This document shows positions 1 through 14,000 of a DNA stretch of 64,000 nucleotides, one piece after another. Numbering within the stretch: position 1 is the stretch's first letter; each line of letters begins with the position of its first letter. The DNA comes from Pachypanchax playfairii (lineage: Eukaryota; Chordata; Actinopteri; Cyprinodontiformes; Aplocheilidae). The stretch covers positions 778,121 to 842,120 of the forward strand of contig SSNP01000005.1 of NCBI GenBank assembly GCA_006937955.1, given 5' to 3'. Position numbers and translations under genes: made by a program. The notes under the pieces were generated by a model that searched no databases, was not told where the DNA came from, and saw nothing but the letters and a program-made list of their open reading frames with translations.

Positions 1-3000
1 ACCTATATGTGTAGGATCTATACATGCAGGATCTATACCTGCAGGACCTATACCTGCAGGATCTATACGTGCAGGATCTATATGTGTAGGATCTATACAT
101 GCAGGATCTATACCTGCAGGACCTATATGTGTAGGATCTATACATGCAGGATCTATACCTGCAGGACCTATATGTGTAGGATCTATACGTGCAGGATCTA
201 TACCTGCAGGACCTATACCTGCAGGATCTATACCTGCAGGACCTATATGTGTAGGATCTATACATGCAGGATCTATACCTGCAGGACCTATATGTGTAGG
301 ATCTATACATGCAGGATCTATACCTGCAGGACCTATATGTGTAGGATCTATACGTGCAGGATCTATACCTGCAGGACCTATATGTGTAGGATCTATACGT
401 GCAGGATCTATACCTGCAGGACCTATATGTGTAGGATCTATACGTGCAGGATCTATACCTGCAGGACCTATAACTGCAGGATCTATACCTGCAGGACCTA
501 TATGTGTAGGATCTATACATGCAGGATCTATACCTGCAGGACCTATATGTGTAGGATCTATACATGCAGGATCTATACCTGCAGGACCTATATGTGTAGG
601 ATCTATACATGCAGGATCTATACCTGCAGGATCTATACCTGCAGGACCTATATGTGTAGGATCTATACATGCAGGATCTATACCTGCAGGACCTATATGT
701 GTAGGATCTATACGTGCAGGATCTATACCTGCAGGACCTATACCTGCAGGACCTATACCTGCAGGACCTATATGTGTAGGATCTATACATGCAGGATCTA
801 TACCTGCAGGACCTATATGTGTAGGATCTATACGTGCAGGATCTATACCTGCAGGACCTATATCTGTAGGATCTATACGTGCAGGATCTATACCTGCAGG
901 ACCTATACCTGCAGGATCTATACCTGCAGGACCTATATGTGTAGGATCTATACATGCAGGATCTATACCTGCAGGACCTATATGTGTAGGATCTATACGT
1001 GCAGGATCTATACCTGCAGGACCTATATGTGTAGGATCTATACATGCAGGATCTATACCTGCAGGATCTATACCTGCAGGACCTATATGTGTAGGATCTA
1101 TACATGCAGGATCTATACCTGCAGGACCTATATGTGTAGGATCTATACGTGCAGGATCTATACATGCAGGACCTATACCTGCAGGACCTATACCTGCAGG
1201 ACCTATATGTGTAGGATCTATACATGCAGGATCTATACCTGCAGGACCTATATGTGTAGGATCTATACATGCAGGATCTATACCTGCAGGACCTATATGT
1301 GTAGGATCTATACGTGCAGGATCTATACCTGCAGGACCTATATGTGTAGGATCTATACGTGCAGGATCTATACCTGCAGGATCTATACCTGCAGGACCTA
1401 TATGTGTAGGATCTATACATGCAGGATCTATACCTGCAGGACCTATATGTGTAGGATCTATACGTGCAGGATCTATACCTGCAGGATCTATACCTGCAGG
1501 ACCTATATGTGTAGGATCTATACATGCAGGATCTATACCTGCAGGACCTATATGTGTAGGATCTATACATGCAGGATCTATACCTGCAGGATCTATACCT
1601 GCAGGATCTATATGTGTAGGATCTATACCTGCAGGACCTATATGTGTAGGATCTATACATGCAGGATCTATACCTGCAGGACCTATATGTGTAGGATCTA
1701 TACGTGCAGGATCTATACCTGCAGGACCTATATGTGTAGGATCTATACATGCAGGATCTATACCTGCAGGATCTATACCTGCAGGACCTATATGTGTAGG
1801 ATCTATACATGCAGGATCTATACCTGCAGGACCTATATGTGTAGGATCTATACGTGCAGGATCTATACCTGCAGGACCTATACCTGCAGGACCTATATGT
1901 GTAGGATCTATACGTGCAGGATCTATACCTGCAGGACCTATATGTGTAGGATCTATACATGCAGGATCTATACCTGCAGGATCTATACCTGCAGGACCTA
2001 TACCTGCAGGATCTATACCTGCAGGACCTATATGTGTAGGATCTATACGTGCAGGATCTATACCTGCAGGACCTATATGTGTAGGATCTATACATGCAGG
2101 ATCTATACCTGCAGGACCTATACCTGCAGGATCTATACCTGCAGGACCTATATGTGAAGGATCTATACATGCAGGATCTATACCTGCAGGACCTATACGT
2201 GTAGGATCTATACATGCAGGATCTATACCTGCAGGACCTATATGTGTAGGATCTATACATGCAGGATCTATACCTGCAGGATCTATACCTGCAGGACCTA
2301 TATGTGTAGGATCTATACATGCAGGATCTATACCTGCAGGACCTATATGTGTAGGATCTATACGTGCAGGATCTATACCTGCAGGACCTATATGTGTAGG
2401 ATCTATACGTGCAGGATCTATACCTGCAGGACCTATACCTGCAGGATCTATACCTGCAGGACCTATATGTGTAGGATCTATACGTGCAGGATCTATACCT
2501 GCAGGACCTATATGTGTAGGATCTATACGTGCAGAATCTATACCTGCAGGACCTATATGTGCAGGATCTATACATGCAGGATCTATACCTGCAGGATCTA
2601 TACCTGCAGGACCTATATGTGCAGGATCTATACCTGCAGGATCTATACCTGCAGGACCTATACGTGCAGGATCTATACCTGCAGGACCTATACCTGCAGG
2701 ATCTATACCTGCAGGACCTATATGTGCAGGATCTATACATGCAGGATCTATACCTGCAGGACCTATATGTGTAGGATCTATACATGCAGGATCTATACCT
2801 GCAGGACCTATATGTGTAGGATCTATACGTGCAGGATCTATACCTGCAGGACCTATACCTGCAGGATCTATACCTGCAGGACCTATATGTGTAGGATCTA
2901 TACATGCAGGATCTATACCTGCAGGACCTATATGCAGGACCTATATGTGTAGGATCTATACATGCAGGATCTATACCTGCAGGACCTATATGTGTAGGAT

Positions 3001-4730
3001 CTATACATGCAGGATCTATACCTGCAGGACCTATATGTGTAGGATCTATACGTGCAGGATCTATACCTGCAGGACCTATACCTGCAGGATCTATACCTGC
3101 AGGACCTATATGTGTAGGATCTATACATGCAGGATCTATACCTGCAGGACCTATATGTGTAGGATCTATACATGCAGGATCTATACCTGCAGGACCTATA
3201 TGTGTAGGATCTATACGTGCAGGATCTATACCTGCAGGACCTATACCTGCAGGATCTATACCTGCAGGACCTATACCTGCAGGATCTATACCTGCAGGAT
3301 CTATACCTGCAGGACCTATAACTGCAGGATCTATACCTGCAGGACCTATATGTGTAGGATCTATACATGCAGGATCTATACCTGCAGGACCTATATGTGT
3401 AGGATCTATACGTGCAGGATCTATACCTGCAGGACCTATACCTGCAGGATCTATACCTGCAGGACCTATATGTGTAGGATCTATACATGCAGGATCTATA
3501 CCTGCAGGACCTATATGTGTAGGATCTATACGTGCAGGATCTATACCTGCAGGACCTATATGTGTAGGATCTATACCTGCAGGATCTATACCTGCAGGAT
3601 CTATACCTGCAGGACCTATATGTGTAGGATCTATACATGCAGGATCTATACCTGCAGGACCTATATGTGTAGGATCTATACGTGCAGGATCTATACCTGC
3701 AGGACCTATACCTGCAGGATCTATACCTGCAGGACCTATATGTGTAGGATCTATACATGCAGGATCTATACCTGCAGGACCTATATGTGTAGGATCTATA
3801 CATGCAGGATCTATACCTGCAGGACCTATATGTGTAGGATCTATACATGCAGGATCTATACCTGCAGGACCTATATGTGTAGGATCTATACATGCAGGAT
3901 CTATACCTGCAGGACCTATATGTGTAGGATCTATACATGCAGGATCTATACCTGCAGGACCTATATGTGTAGGATCTATACGTGCAGGATCTATACCTGC
4001 AGGACCTATACCTGCAGGATCTATACCTGCAGGACCTATATGTGTAGGATCTATACATGCAGGATCTATACCTGCAGGACCTATATGTGTAGGATCTATA
4101 CGTGCAGGATCTATACCTGCAGGACCTATATGTGTAGGATCTATACGTGCAGGATCTATACCTGCAGGACCTATACCTGCAGGATCTATACCTGCAGGAC
4201 CTATATGTGTAGGATCTATACATGCAGGATCTATACCTGCAGGACCTATATGTGTAGGATCTATACATGCAGGATCTATACCTGCAGGACCTATATGTGT
4301 AGGATCTATACGTGCAGGATCTATACCTGCAGGACCTATACCTGCAGGATCTATACCTGCAGGACCTATATGTGTAGGATCTATACATGCAGGATCTATA
4401 CCTGCAGGACCTATATGTGTAGGATCTATACGTGCAGGATCTATACCTGCAGGACCTATATGTGTAGGATCTATACGTGCAGGATCTATACCTGCAGGAC
4501 CTATATGTGTAGGATCTATACGTGCAGGATCTATACCTGCAGGACCTATATGTGTAGGATCTATACATGCAGGATCTATACCTGCAGGATCTATACCTGC
4601 AGGACCTATATGTGTAGGATCTATACCTGCAGGACCTATATGTGTAGGATCTATACATGCAGGATCTATACCTGCAGGATCTTTACCTGCAGGACCGATA
4701 TGTGTAGGATCTATACGTGCAGGACCTATA
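1..4730. repeat. Giant 15-bp minisatellite inside an edc4 intron
   Basis: This is a continuous tandem array of 15-bp units, open at the left window edge. Three unit types recur: acctatatgtgtagg, atctatacatgcagg (or atctatacgtgcagg) and atctatacctgcagg. They are often ordered as a 45-bp higher-order repeat. Almost every unit contains TGCAGG, and CCTGCAGG palindromes are frequent. Because 15 is divisible by three, long reading frames stay open on both strands, up to 716 codons of Cys/Arg/Ile/Tyr/Thr-rich repeats. I regard these as artefacts of the period. One unit at 2926-2938 is only 13 bp and shifts the register. The segment near 2530-2770 has diverged unit variants. The array lies beyond the last visible edc4 exon, so it is intronic if edc4 continues leftward. 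Confidence 0.97.
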
Positions 4731-5034
4731 GTAGATCGTACACGTATAGGAACATGTTGGGGGGGGGTTACATACAAGGATTTATCCTAATATACACATG
4801 CATTAATCATCATGACAAACAGATGAGCTGTTTTTTGTCCTTCCATCATCTGAACTACTTTCTGTTCTGCTGTAAAGAATCGACTCATTCTCACAGTAAG
4901 AGGAACGACACTGGGATGGAACCAAACACCTGCACACTGAAACCAAGAACTGGTCCTAAAACTGGTTTAACAGCTGTAATTTTTTGACATGGAAACGTTT
5001 TGGAAGATCTGAAGAGGGAATACAGACCAGTCAC
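4731..5034 (-). other. edc4 intron segment between the array and coding exon 19
   Basis: This is unique sequence between the end of the minisatellite and the last visible edc4 exon. It holds a run of nine G at about 4759-4767. The intron donor (GTGACT on the minus strand) is at 5034-5033. Nothing else was recognised. Confidence 0.6.
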
Positions 5035-8000
5035 CCAGACCGTTGTCCCTGAGACTGTTCCGAGTTTCTCTGGTGATATCTGGGGCAGCCGGCCACGGCG
5101 TGAGACTGATGTTTCCATCCGAGGACCCTCCCATCGCCCCCGGGTTCTCCTGCGATAACGTGTTCTCGAGAAGAGAGGGTTTGTTACCGAGTCTGGACTC
5201 TGACTCTGCTGTCCCGCTCACTGGCCCATCTCCCCCTCCGAGCTCAAGAGGCAACAAACTATCAGAGAAAAGTTATTAGTTAATGTCTGAAACTGAAAGT
5301 TTCATAAAAAGCTGATTGTTTTACCAAACTGTAAATAATTTACACATCAAACGCTACAGCAGAGGAATGGAAATAACACTAAAATAAGTGATAAACTGCA
5401 GTTTCAAGTTGAGCCACACGGCCTTGCATGGCTTTACCTGAGCTGTTGAACCTTTAGCTCGTACCTGCTGTTAGCTGTGCGCGGGGAGGTTAGCAGGTGC
5501 AGAGCAGAAGCAGCAGAGGCCATGCTGTCTGTCTGCAGGGCAGAGAGAGGAGAGACCTCTAAGCTGGTCACATGACCTCTCTGAAGCTGCAGGGTCTGTG
5601 ATGCGATCTCTGGCATGTCCTGGGACAGAGCGGTGGAGGCTGAGGAGATGACGTCAGGGGAGCGGGCCCTGGTTGGCGAGGCCAAGGGGGGCAGCAGGGG
5701 AGAATCCAAGACTTGAGGGCTGTCCAGACCCAGAGGACCACTTGGAGATGCCAAAGCCTGGATATAAAGAACATGATGGTATACAGGAGGAAGCCATGAT
5801 GAATTAGTAGAGATGGAAAGAATCTGAATGTTCAGTTTTCAGGTGAAACTTCAGGATGACCCTGAACTGATCTCTGACCTTTCCAGATGACCTTAATGTG
5901 ACCTTCTTTAAACATCTGATCACATGTCCAGCTGTTCAATGTTTCAGTACTTTTTATACAACTTGTTCTCTATCAAGGAGCTTATATAATATCAGTAGTG
6001 ATATAATGTCTCTGTAGTGTGTACATGTTATTATGTTCTCCATCATCTATCTCAGACTTGTTGTGAGGTGTTTATATTCTTTATTTTTTCTTCAGTAACT
6101 GTGTGAGTCACACTCAGAAACTCTTCAGAAAAAATGAAAATCTTTTTATGGGTATGGAGGGCGTCTTCTTACTGGTTCACCTGTAGAACTGAGTAAGGAC
6201 ATCCAGCCCAGGTGAGTCGTGATGAGAGGTTGGTAGGAGTGTGTGAGGGTTCTTACCTGAAGGTTCTCGAGTCCAGACAGCAGCACTGCAGAAGCAGCTC
6301 TTGGACTGCTGGTGGAGGCAGTAAGTCCCAAACTGTTACTGCTGTTGTCTCCTCTGCTGGGACTCTGACTTACATCATCCATCGCTCTGCACATAGAAAC
6401 ATGTTTATCCTCAAACATGGAAACATCTCAGTCTACAGCAGCACATCAATGGACATGCAGGAAAATATGAGCAGCTGTTATCTGCAACAACTTTAACATC
6501 AGTAGGAAACATAACGGGTCCAAGTAACGCAGTAACAGAGAGGCTGTAAATATTTAAATATATCAGCTAGAACTGATCAGAAAAACTGATGCAGTAATAC
6601 TAGTTTTAAATGTATGAATATTATTTATATAGTAAACAAACCACAGATTGATGCATGATAATCATGAGTTCACCTGTTGGTGGAATCAGAGTTACTGCTG
6701 ATGGCTGTGACGATGGTCAGACTGCTGGCGCTGCTGCCAGGAGACGCTGGTACCTACCGGATGAAGAACATGACACACACGCATGTATTCACAATGTGAG
6801 AACAGGAAGATCAACTCTACACTAGAGTTAAAGGACCGTCAATCAAAATCTAGAAAACAATAAAATCAACATGAGTCGACTTGATAAAAGAGAAATTAAA
6901 AACTCAGTAACAAATATTAATTCCTGCTCCTGAACCAAGTATAAAAGTCTTGTACAGACTGACAGTGTTTTAGGCTCCTGCCTGTTTACTGTTGCTACCA
7001 GCACTCACTAAAAACATGGAGGAACTTACAGAATGTTATTAGAAAACAAATAAAACATTCCTGACATATAGGACGGATTTCCTGAAGCTTCACATCTTTT
7101 TTCAGACAGCTCTCTCTTTTCTTTTTCAGAGAAAATAAAACACGTCCGTACCGACGTGCTTGGTGTCATGAAGGCATCCGGAGTCATTAACTTGGTCATT
7201 GCTCCGCTGCCAGTTCCTGAGTTAGAGAAAAAGTCTGAAGGCGTAGGAAGTGGCGGGATCTTTCTGAGGTCAGTCTGCGAGCCACTTCCAGACTCCTTGT
7301 CTGAACTCTGGTCTGTCAGATGGTCTGAAAATCCAGCTGCAAACACACAGAGTGCATCACGTTTGGAAAACAAGGTCATTAAAATGCTCCAATAGGGATG
7401 AAGAAATCATTTTACTACAATCTAACAGCTTTTCAGTCATTCTGAACTGAAAGAGTTTCTTCTGTAAAGAATATTTATTTTGTTGGTTAACATGTTTATA
7501 CATCAGAAACAGCAGGAGACTCCGCCTACTAAATATTAGAAAAAACAACATCCAGCAGTAAGAAAACAACAACATGAATCAACAAAATACAAAAATGATC
7601 TGAGGGATATTTTTATTTTTTAAATGTCCTATTTGTTTACACTGAGGGGGCGGGACTTAAATCAAGTACTGCCACCAGCCACAAGCCAAGACGTTGTATT
7701 GGTTCTGTTTTAACATCCAGGTTCTGATCTATAGTCTGATAAAATACATGTATGACCCAAAAGAAACCGTTAACTCACCAAATTCATCTTGAGAATCAGA
7801 GTGGAGATGAAAACTTGCAGAGCTGGAACTTAAGTTAGGCTGAAACCAAATCTGAACATCCTGCAAACTCCTAAAAACACACAAATTAGAAATATGTTAT
7901 CTGACACCTTTTATAACCTCCAGGTCTAATAAAGGGTTTTAACTCAAGCAACGCTTCATAAATCTAAAAACACACCAGAGAATGAGAGTTGGTGTTAAAA

Positions 8001-11000
8001 CATGTGTTTCCACATTCACCACAACAAACACTCCAGACCTGCGTTACCTGCACACGAAGCAAAACATGCTGGAGGAATGTTCATGTGAGTGAAACACACG
8101 ACACAGAAACCATCTGAGACTTATTATTAACATGTTTATCATCCTGCAGAATGAAATGGATGAAACTAGATGATAAATAGAGGAAACAGACTCGGTAACA
8201 GAGACCACTGCGTGACCCGGAGACTCGTACTGATCTGTACCGTCTTCCTGTGAGTCTCGTTATCTTTAGGAGGTTTAACTGATCGACTCAACATGAACTG
8301 ACAGAGAACTTACTTGGTGTGAACACAGTAGAGTTTAATCTGGATCCCAGATTTGGACTCTGTGGGTCCTTGAGTGCCCTCTGGAGGACAGAGCATTAAA
8401 AGACGTGTTAATCAGGAACAATAAGACTGTATGTTTAACATCTCATTTTACAGTGAAAGTACCTGTTGACAAGCTCTCAGTTTCTTCCTCTGCAGGTAGG
8501 ACCTCAGTGTGTCGCTGCCGGCTGTGGGAGACGTCCCGGATCCCGAAGCTGAGCACAGGGTGAGTGAGCAGGAACTCGGACACAGCTGTGAAACCTGCTT
8601 TTCCTTTCTCCAGGTCTTGTCGCAGTTCCATCACATACAGAACCTGTCAGGAGACGTTATCAGCACAACATGAAGCCAGACGGAGGAGGAAGCTGTGAGA
8701 TCAGAGACCTGCATCCACAGGAGACAACTTGATTTAATTTCATGCAGTGTAGCGACGTGCTAACCTTTCTCTGAACGTCTGTAAGAATCAGATATTCAGC
8801 AGACAGATCCAAACTGGCCTTGAGACTCGGCAGAATCGATGAGTTCAACGGATCCGGAGAAAACCTAAGAGAAGAAAAGTTCTTAGTTTCTTTGTGTGGT
8901 GCTTCAGGTGTCTGTTATAATCATCCATAAACATCTTCACTTGGGATTTTACCCAAGGATCCAAACTGTTTATTTAACGGGTTCCAGCAGGCGTTTGTTA
9001 TTTAGTCCATGTTGGAACACTTTAACTAAGAAATGAAAAGTACCATTATTTAACTTCTTGTTTCAGAGAGTCGAAGGTGAGAGAGGAAACAGTTTAATAA
9101 AATTCTGCAGTTTGTAGGTACATTTTCTGTCAGAAAGTTCTGATTTCATACATGTTGTTCTGATAGAAACAACCGAAGTCTGACAGCAGCTTCATAAGCT
9201 GTGGGTCAGACTGGAAGGTCAGTGCTGAGGAACAGGAATGATGTAAAGCTACAATAAGAAACCTGATGGTTTGTAAACAGGTCCAGGAAACAGTGCACCA
9301 CATCTTCAGCTCCTGGTTCTGGTCTGCTCCGGTTATCAGAAACCGCCAGAAAGGAACCCTACAAGCAGAAAGTAGTAGAAGTGCTAAATGAGACAGCAAG
9401 GAAAAGACAAAGAAGTAGAACTGAAACGATGTGCCATCAGTGAAGGTTTTAAAGAGGACTGACTCTGGGTCCTGCCTTTTGTGGTTGTCACAAAACAGAA
9501 GGCAGGAAAGGGGACGTCCTCCATGAGGCCGCAGTTCATGGAGACACCTGGACAACAACACAAAGAAGGAAGGAAAAGGGCACAAGAGAAGAAATCAGTA
9601 TGAAAAGTTAAAAACAAACTTCTACACGTCTGATCAGAACAACATGAGCTGGTTCACCTGGGCTTGTCCTGTACACCTTCTATGTAGATCTGCCAGAACT
9701 TGATGTATCCATCATGGCTGGCTGTGGCCAACACCGTCCCATCAGGAGACAACGCACCTTCACTGACTCGCTGGAGGAGTACACATTCAACAATCAACAA
9801 AAACAAACATGTCAATGTTTATGTGCTTAAAAGTGTTAGAAAACACAGCAAATATGCAGCAAATAAAAGGTTCTTAGTTGGTTTTATTACATTCTGCTGC
9901 CAATTAAATTCAAATCAAGACTGTCAGATAATGTTGGAGAAAGAAAATTCACTTTAAAGCACCTTAATAAATAAAATAAGGTAACTTCCCTGACCTGTGG
10001 TGGAATTAAAAGTCCTACCTGGGTGTGACCTTTGATTGTGATAAGACCATCTTTGAGTTCTGTGGCATCAACAGGCCAGCTGCTGTTATTGGCTCTCAAG
10101 ACCTCCAGATCCCAAACCTCGGCCTTGAAAGGGGAAACCAGAGATAAATGTTTTATTTATCTGTGAGACAAAAACAGAATTGTAATATTCTGATGTTTTT
10201 TGGGAAGTTGTGAATGAACCAGAATTCTCTATGCAATCGTGGGGTTGATGTACAACTAAATATCACAACATTTTACTATGACTCAGTGTTATATTGTAAA
10301 ACACAGGTACCCTGTCTTCATGCAGGAGGGCCAAAGTCTGGCTGGCATCATCCTGGTTCTCCTCACTGTCATCCTGGATGAACGGGCACCAGATGAGGCG
10401 ACGGTGGGAGTTCAGCGGCGTATCTTCTGGCCGTTGGATATGAACCACCATCTGATCTCTGTGAGTAATTTGAATAAAAGAAAACTGTGGAAAATACTAA
10501 ACTATGGAAATATCTACTGATCCGACCACGAAAACAGGATGAAAAAAATAATTCTTACAAAGGCCCCAAACACATTCTGGGATCAATGGATTGATTATCT
10601 GGACCTAGAGGTACAAGGAGATAAAACGATCCCGACACATGAGCTGCTGCTAGCCCTCACACGCGCACGCGCGCACACACACTCCACCCACAGTTTCCAC
10701 ATGCAGGATACAGGATTTTGCCGTCGGTGAAAGTGAGCTGCCAAACCATCAGGTTGCCCGCCTCGTCCACACAACCCAGCAGAGACGAGTCGAGATGGGC
10801 AAAAGCCAAATCTGTGACGGCTCCCGTGAATCCCTTCAGCAGGGTCCGCTCGTTAAAATCCAAACTCAGAACCCGAATCATAGCATGGGTGTTGGCTCCT
10901 GAGGGGAAACAAACACCTTCATTAAAACAACTTCAACTGATCTGAATGATTCTGTTCCATTAACTCGTCTCTAACGCTGACATCACTGTTACATCGGTCC

Positions 11001-14000
11001 TTTCAGAAAACATGAAGTGCAGCCGGAGGGAGACCAGTAAAGAGATTATTATATAAAGTCTGAGTCATTTCTATTCTACCTGTTTAAAAATATGCTAACT
11101 GTGTGGTATTAGCGTGTTTGTTCAGATCTGTTTTATGATTATAGATATGAAGTGACGCTGCTGGGCCTCTCACCTCTGATAGCGTAGGCCAGGAAGGAGT
11201 TGGACACGGCTATCAGCCTGCCGTAATAATACTTGTGTTCCCAGTCGTACTTGGCAACAGGTTGAATCTTCACCTGAATATAAATAAAATCACAGTTAGA
11301 CATGTGTATGTGTGACCTTTCAGTGAGGTTTATAATGACAAGGCAGTGAACTTGAATGATTTGTTGTCCTCACCTTGTTGCTCCCTCGGGCCTTGCTGTT
11401 GATGCTGGAGTCCTGACTCGCCACAATCTCCACACTGTTGGAGGTGATGGGGATACAGGTGCTTCCATCATCACCAGTAAGGCAGCTGAAAACACAACAC
11501 ATCCATTTGGTTTTATGCAAATCACAAAACCTCCACATTCTTCCAGAAACACAATTCAGATGGTGCCCTCACATCCTCTGACTCTCCTGCACACTGCTGA
11601 TGTCCGTGGAGATAGGTCTGGTAGACTCCGACATGGCTGACCGCTCCGTGCTTCCCAGCAGGCCTGCTCCCAGTAAGCCGTTCAGCTCGCCATTGAAAGA
11701 TAGTTTTCTCTGACCGTCATTTGACTGCTCATCTGAGGGAGAACGTGAAAACAAGTTTACTGTGAGAAACAAACAATAACACGCCTGCGAAGCTGTGAGC
11801 TTGTTCTGAAACAGGCTGAAGTGTGACAGAAGTCTGGACACCAGTCCACCCAGAGAGACAAGCTGAAGCCAATCCCACTTTAACATTCCTATAGTGTCGT
11901 GGAAAATAGAATCATTTAGTGTGTCAAAATTCACATTTTCATTGTAGTTTTTACTTTGTTTTAAGCAAAGTTTTATGAAGCTGTTTTCCAAAAGAATGTG
12001 ATTATTATTTTATTACTGTACAGACGAGTCAAACTGTCTGCACAGAGACAAGCAGGGAGTCATGATAATCAGAGTTATTAATGTATATACAAATAATCCC
12101 ACAATCAGCTGAACTTCTGAATAATTCTGATATTAAGACCAAAAGAAACCAGTTCAGCAGCAGGGTAGCTAGTTCACTAAATCAGCTGGGAAATGAATCC
12201 AGTCCTACCAGAGACAAGTTCCAACAACCTGCTCTACAAACTCACTGGCCACTTTATTAGGTACACCATGCTAGTACTGGGTTGGACCCCCTTTTTCCTT
12301 CAGAACTGTTTAATCCTTCGTGGCATAGATTCAACAAGGTGCTGGAAGCATTCCTCAGAGAGTTTGGTCCATATTGACATGATGGCATCACACAGTTGCT
12401 GCAGATTTGTCGGCTGCACATCCATGATGTGAATCTCCCGTTCCACCACATCCCAAAGATGCTCTATTGGATTGAGATCTGGTGACTGTGGAGGCCATTT
12501 GAGTACAGTGAACTCATTGTCATGTTCAAGAAACCAGTCCGAGATGATTCCAGCTTTATGACATGGCGCATTATCCTGCTGAAAGTAGCCATCAGAAGTT
12601 GGGTACATTGTGGTCATAAAGGGATGGACATGGTCAGCAACAATACTCAGGTAGGCTGTGGCGTTGTAACGATGCTCAATTGGTACCAAGGGGCCCAAAG
12701 AGTGCCAAGAAAATATTCCCCACACCATTACACCACCACCACCAGCCTGAACCGTTGATACAAGGCAGGATGGATCCATGCTTTCATGTTGTTGACGCCA
12801 AATTCTGACCCTACCATCCGAATGTCGCAGCAGAAATCGAGACTCATCAGACCAGGCAACGTTTTTCGTGTAGCCCATCTGCCTCAAAGTTGGACGTACT
12901 GTGTGTTCAGAGATGCTCTTCTGCCTACCTTGGTTGTAACGAGTGGTTATTTGAGTTACTGGTGTCTTTTTATCAGCTTGAACCAGTCTGGCCATTCTCC
13001 TCTGACCTCTGGCATCAACAAGGCATTTTCACCCACAGAACTGCCGCTCACTGGATATTTTCCCTTTTTCAGACCATTCTCTGTAAACCCTAGAGATGGT
13101 TGTGGGTGAAAATCCCAGTAGATCAGCAGTTTCTGAAATACTCAGAACATCCTCTCTGGCACCAACAGCCATGTTCAAAGTCCCTTAAATCACCTTTCTT
13201 CCCCATTTTGATGCAGGTTTGAAATGCAGCAGATCATCTTAACCATATCTATATGCTTAAATGCATTGAGTTGCTGCCAAGTGATTGGCTGATTAGAAAT
13301 TTGTGTAAACGAGCAGTTGGACAGGTGTACCTAATAGAGTGGCCAGTGAGTGTATATTAAAATTCTTAAACATACACATGATCATGCATTTATACAACAA
13401 ACAGCATCTTCCTGTCAGTCTTACTGAAGATCTGACTGTGCAGATCTGGAATCATTAGAACTGAGACTGGGTTGGAATATAAAGAATCCCCATCAAGGAA
13501 GAACTATAGAACAAATATTTAAGGATTATTATCAGAGATCACTTTCCCTTCAGGCCAAATCTAATCTTATCCCCCCAAAGAGGAAGGATTAGCAATAATG
13601 CTGGTGAAGGCTCTCAGTAATCCGGCCCAGGGTGATCCTAGTGGTTTCAACTGAGGCAGCTGGACTTTCACTTGGTTCTGAAGACGTCTCACTCCAGCTG
13701 CTTTTCTTTTGAACCCACAAGAAAAGCTCACAGTAATGTTTACGAGTGAAGATTGTTTTTAATTTTTAAATGCGTAGTTGTGTACTCCCTAAAGAACCTG
13801 AGTCGTTAAACAGTTTTGTATTTGTAAAAACAGATAAATGTTGTGTGCTGAGATGAGTCCATAATGATGGAAGCACCCAGAGGAGTGATGGACTGATGGT
13901 GGTGAAGTCCTGAAGGTAACATCTAAAACTCCTGGGACCCTCCTGTAACCCCAAACCTGTTTCAGATGTCAGGAAGTCATTTAACTTTCATTGGTTCTTG

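Noticed and set aside
7..2157. 716-codon open frame of Cys-Arg-Ile-Tyr-Thr repeats and similar frames to 4987, including on the minus strand
   Set aside because: The 15-bp period keeps frames open on both strands at once. No unique coding sequence, splice context or family match exists.
1..4730. CRISPR-like array
   Set aside because: Units are contiguous 15-mers without spacers, in a vertebrate intron.
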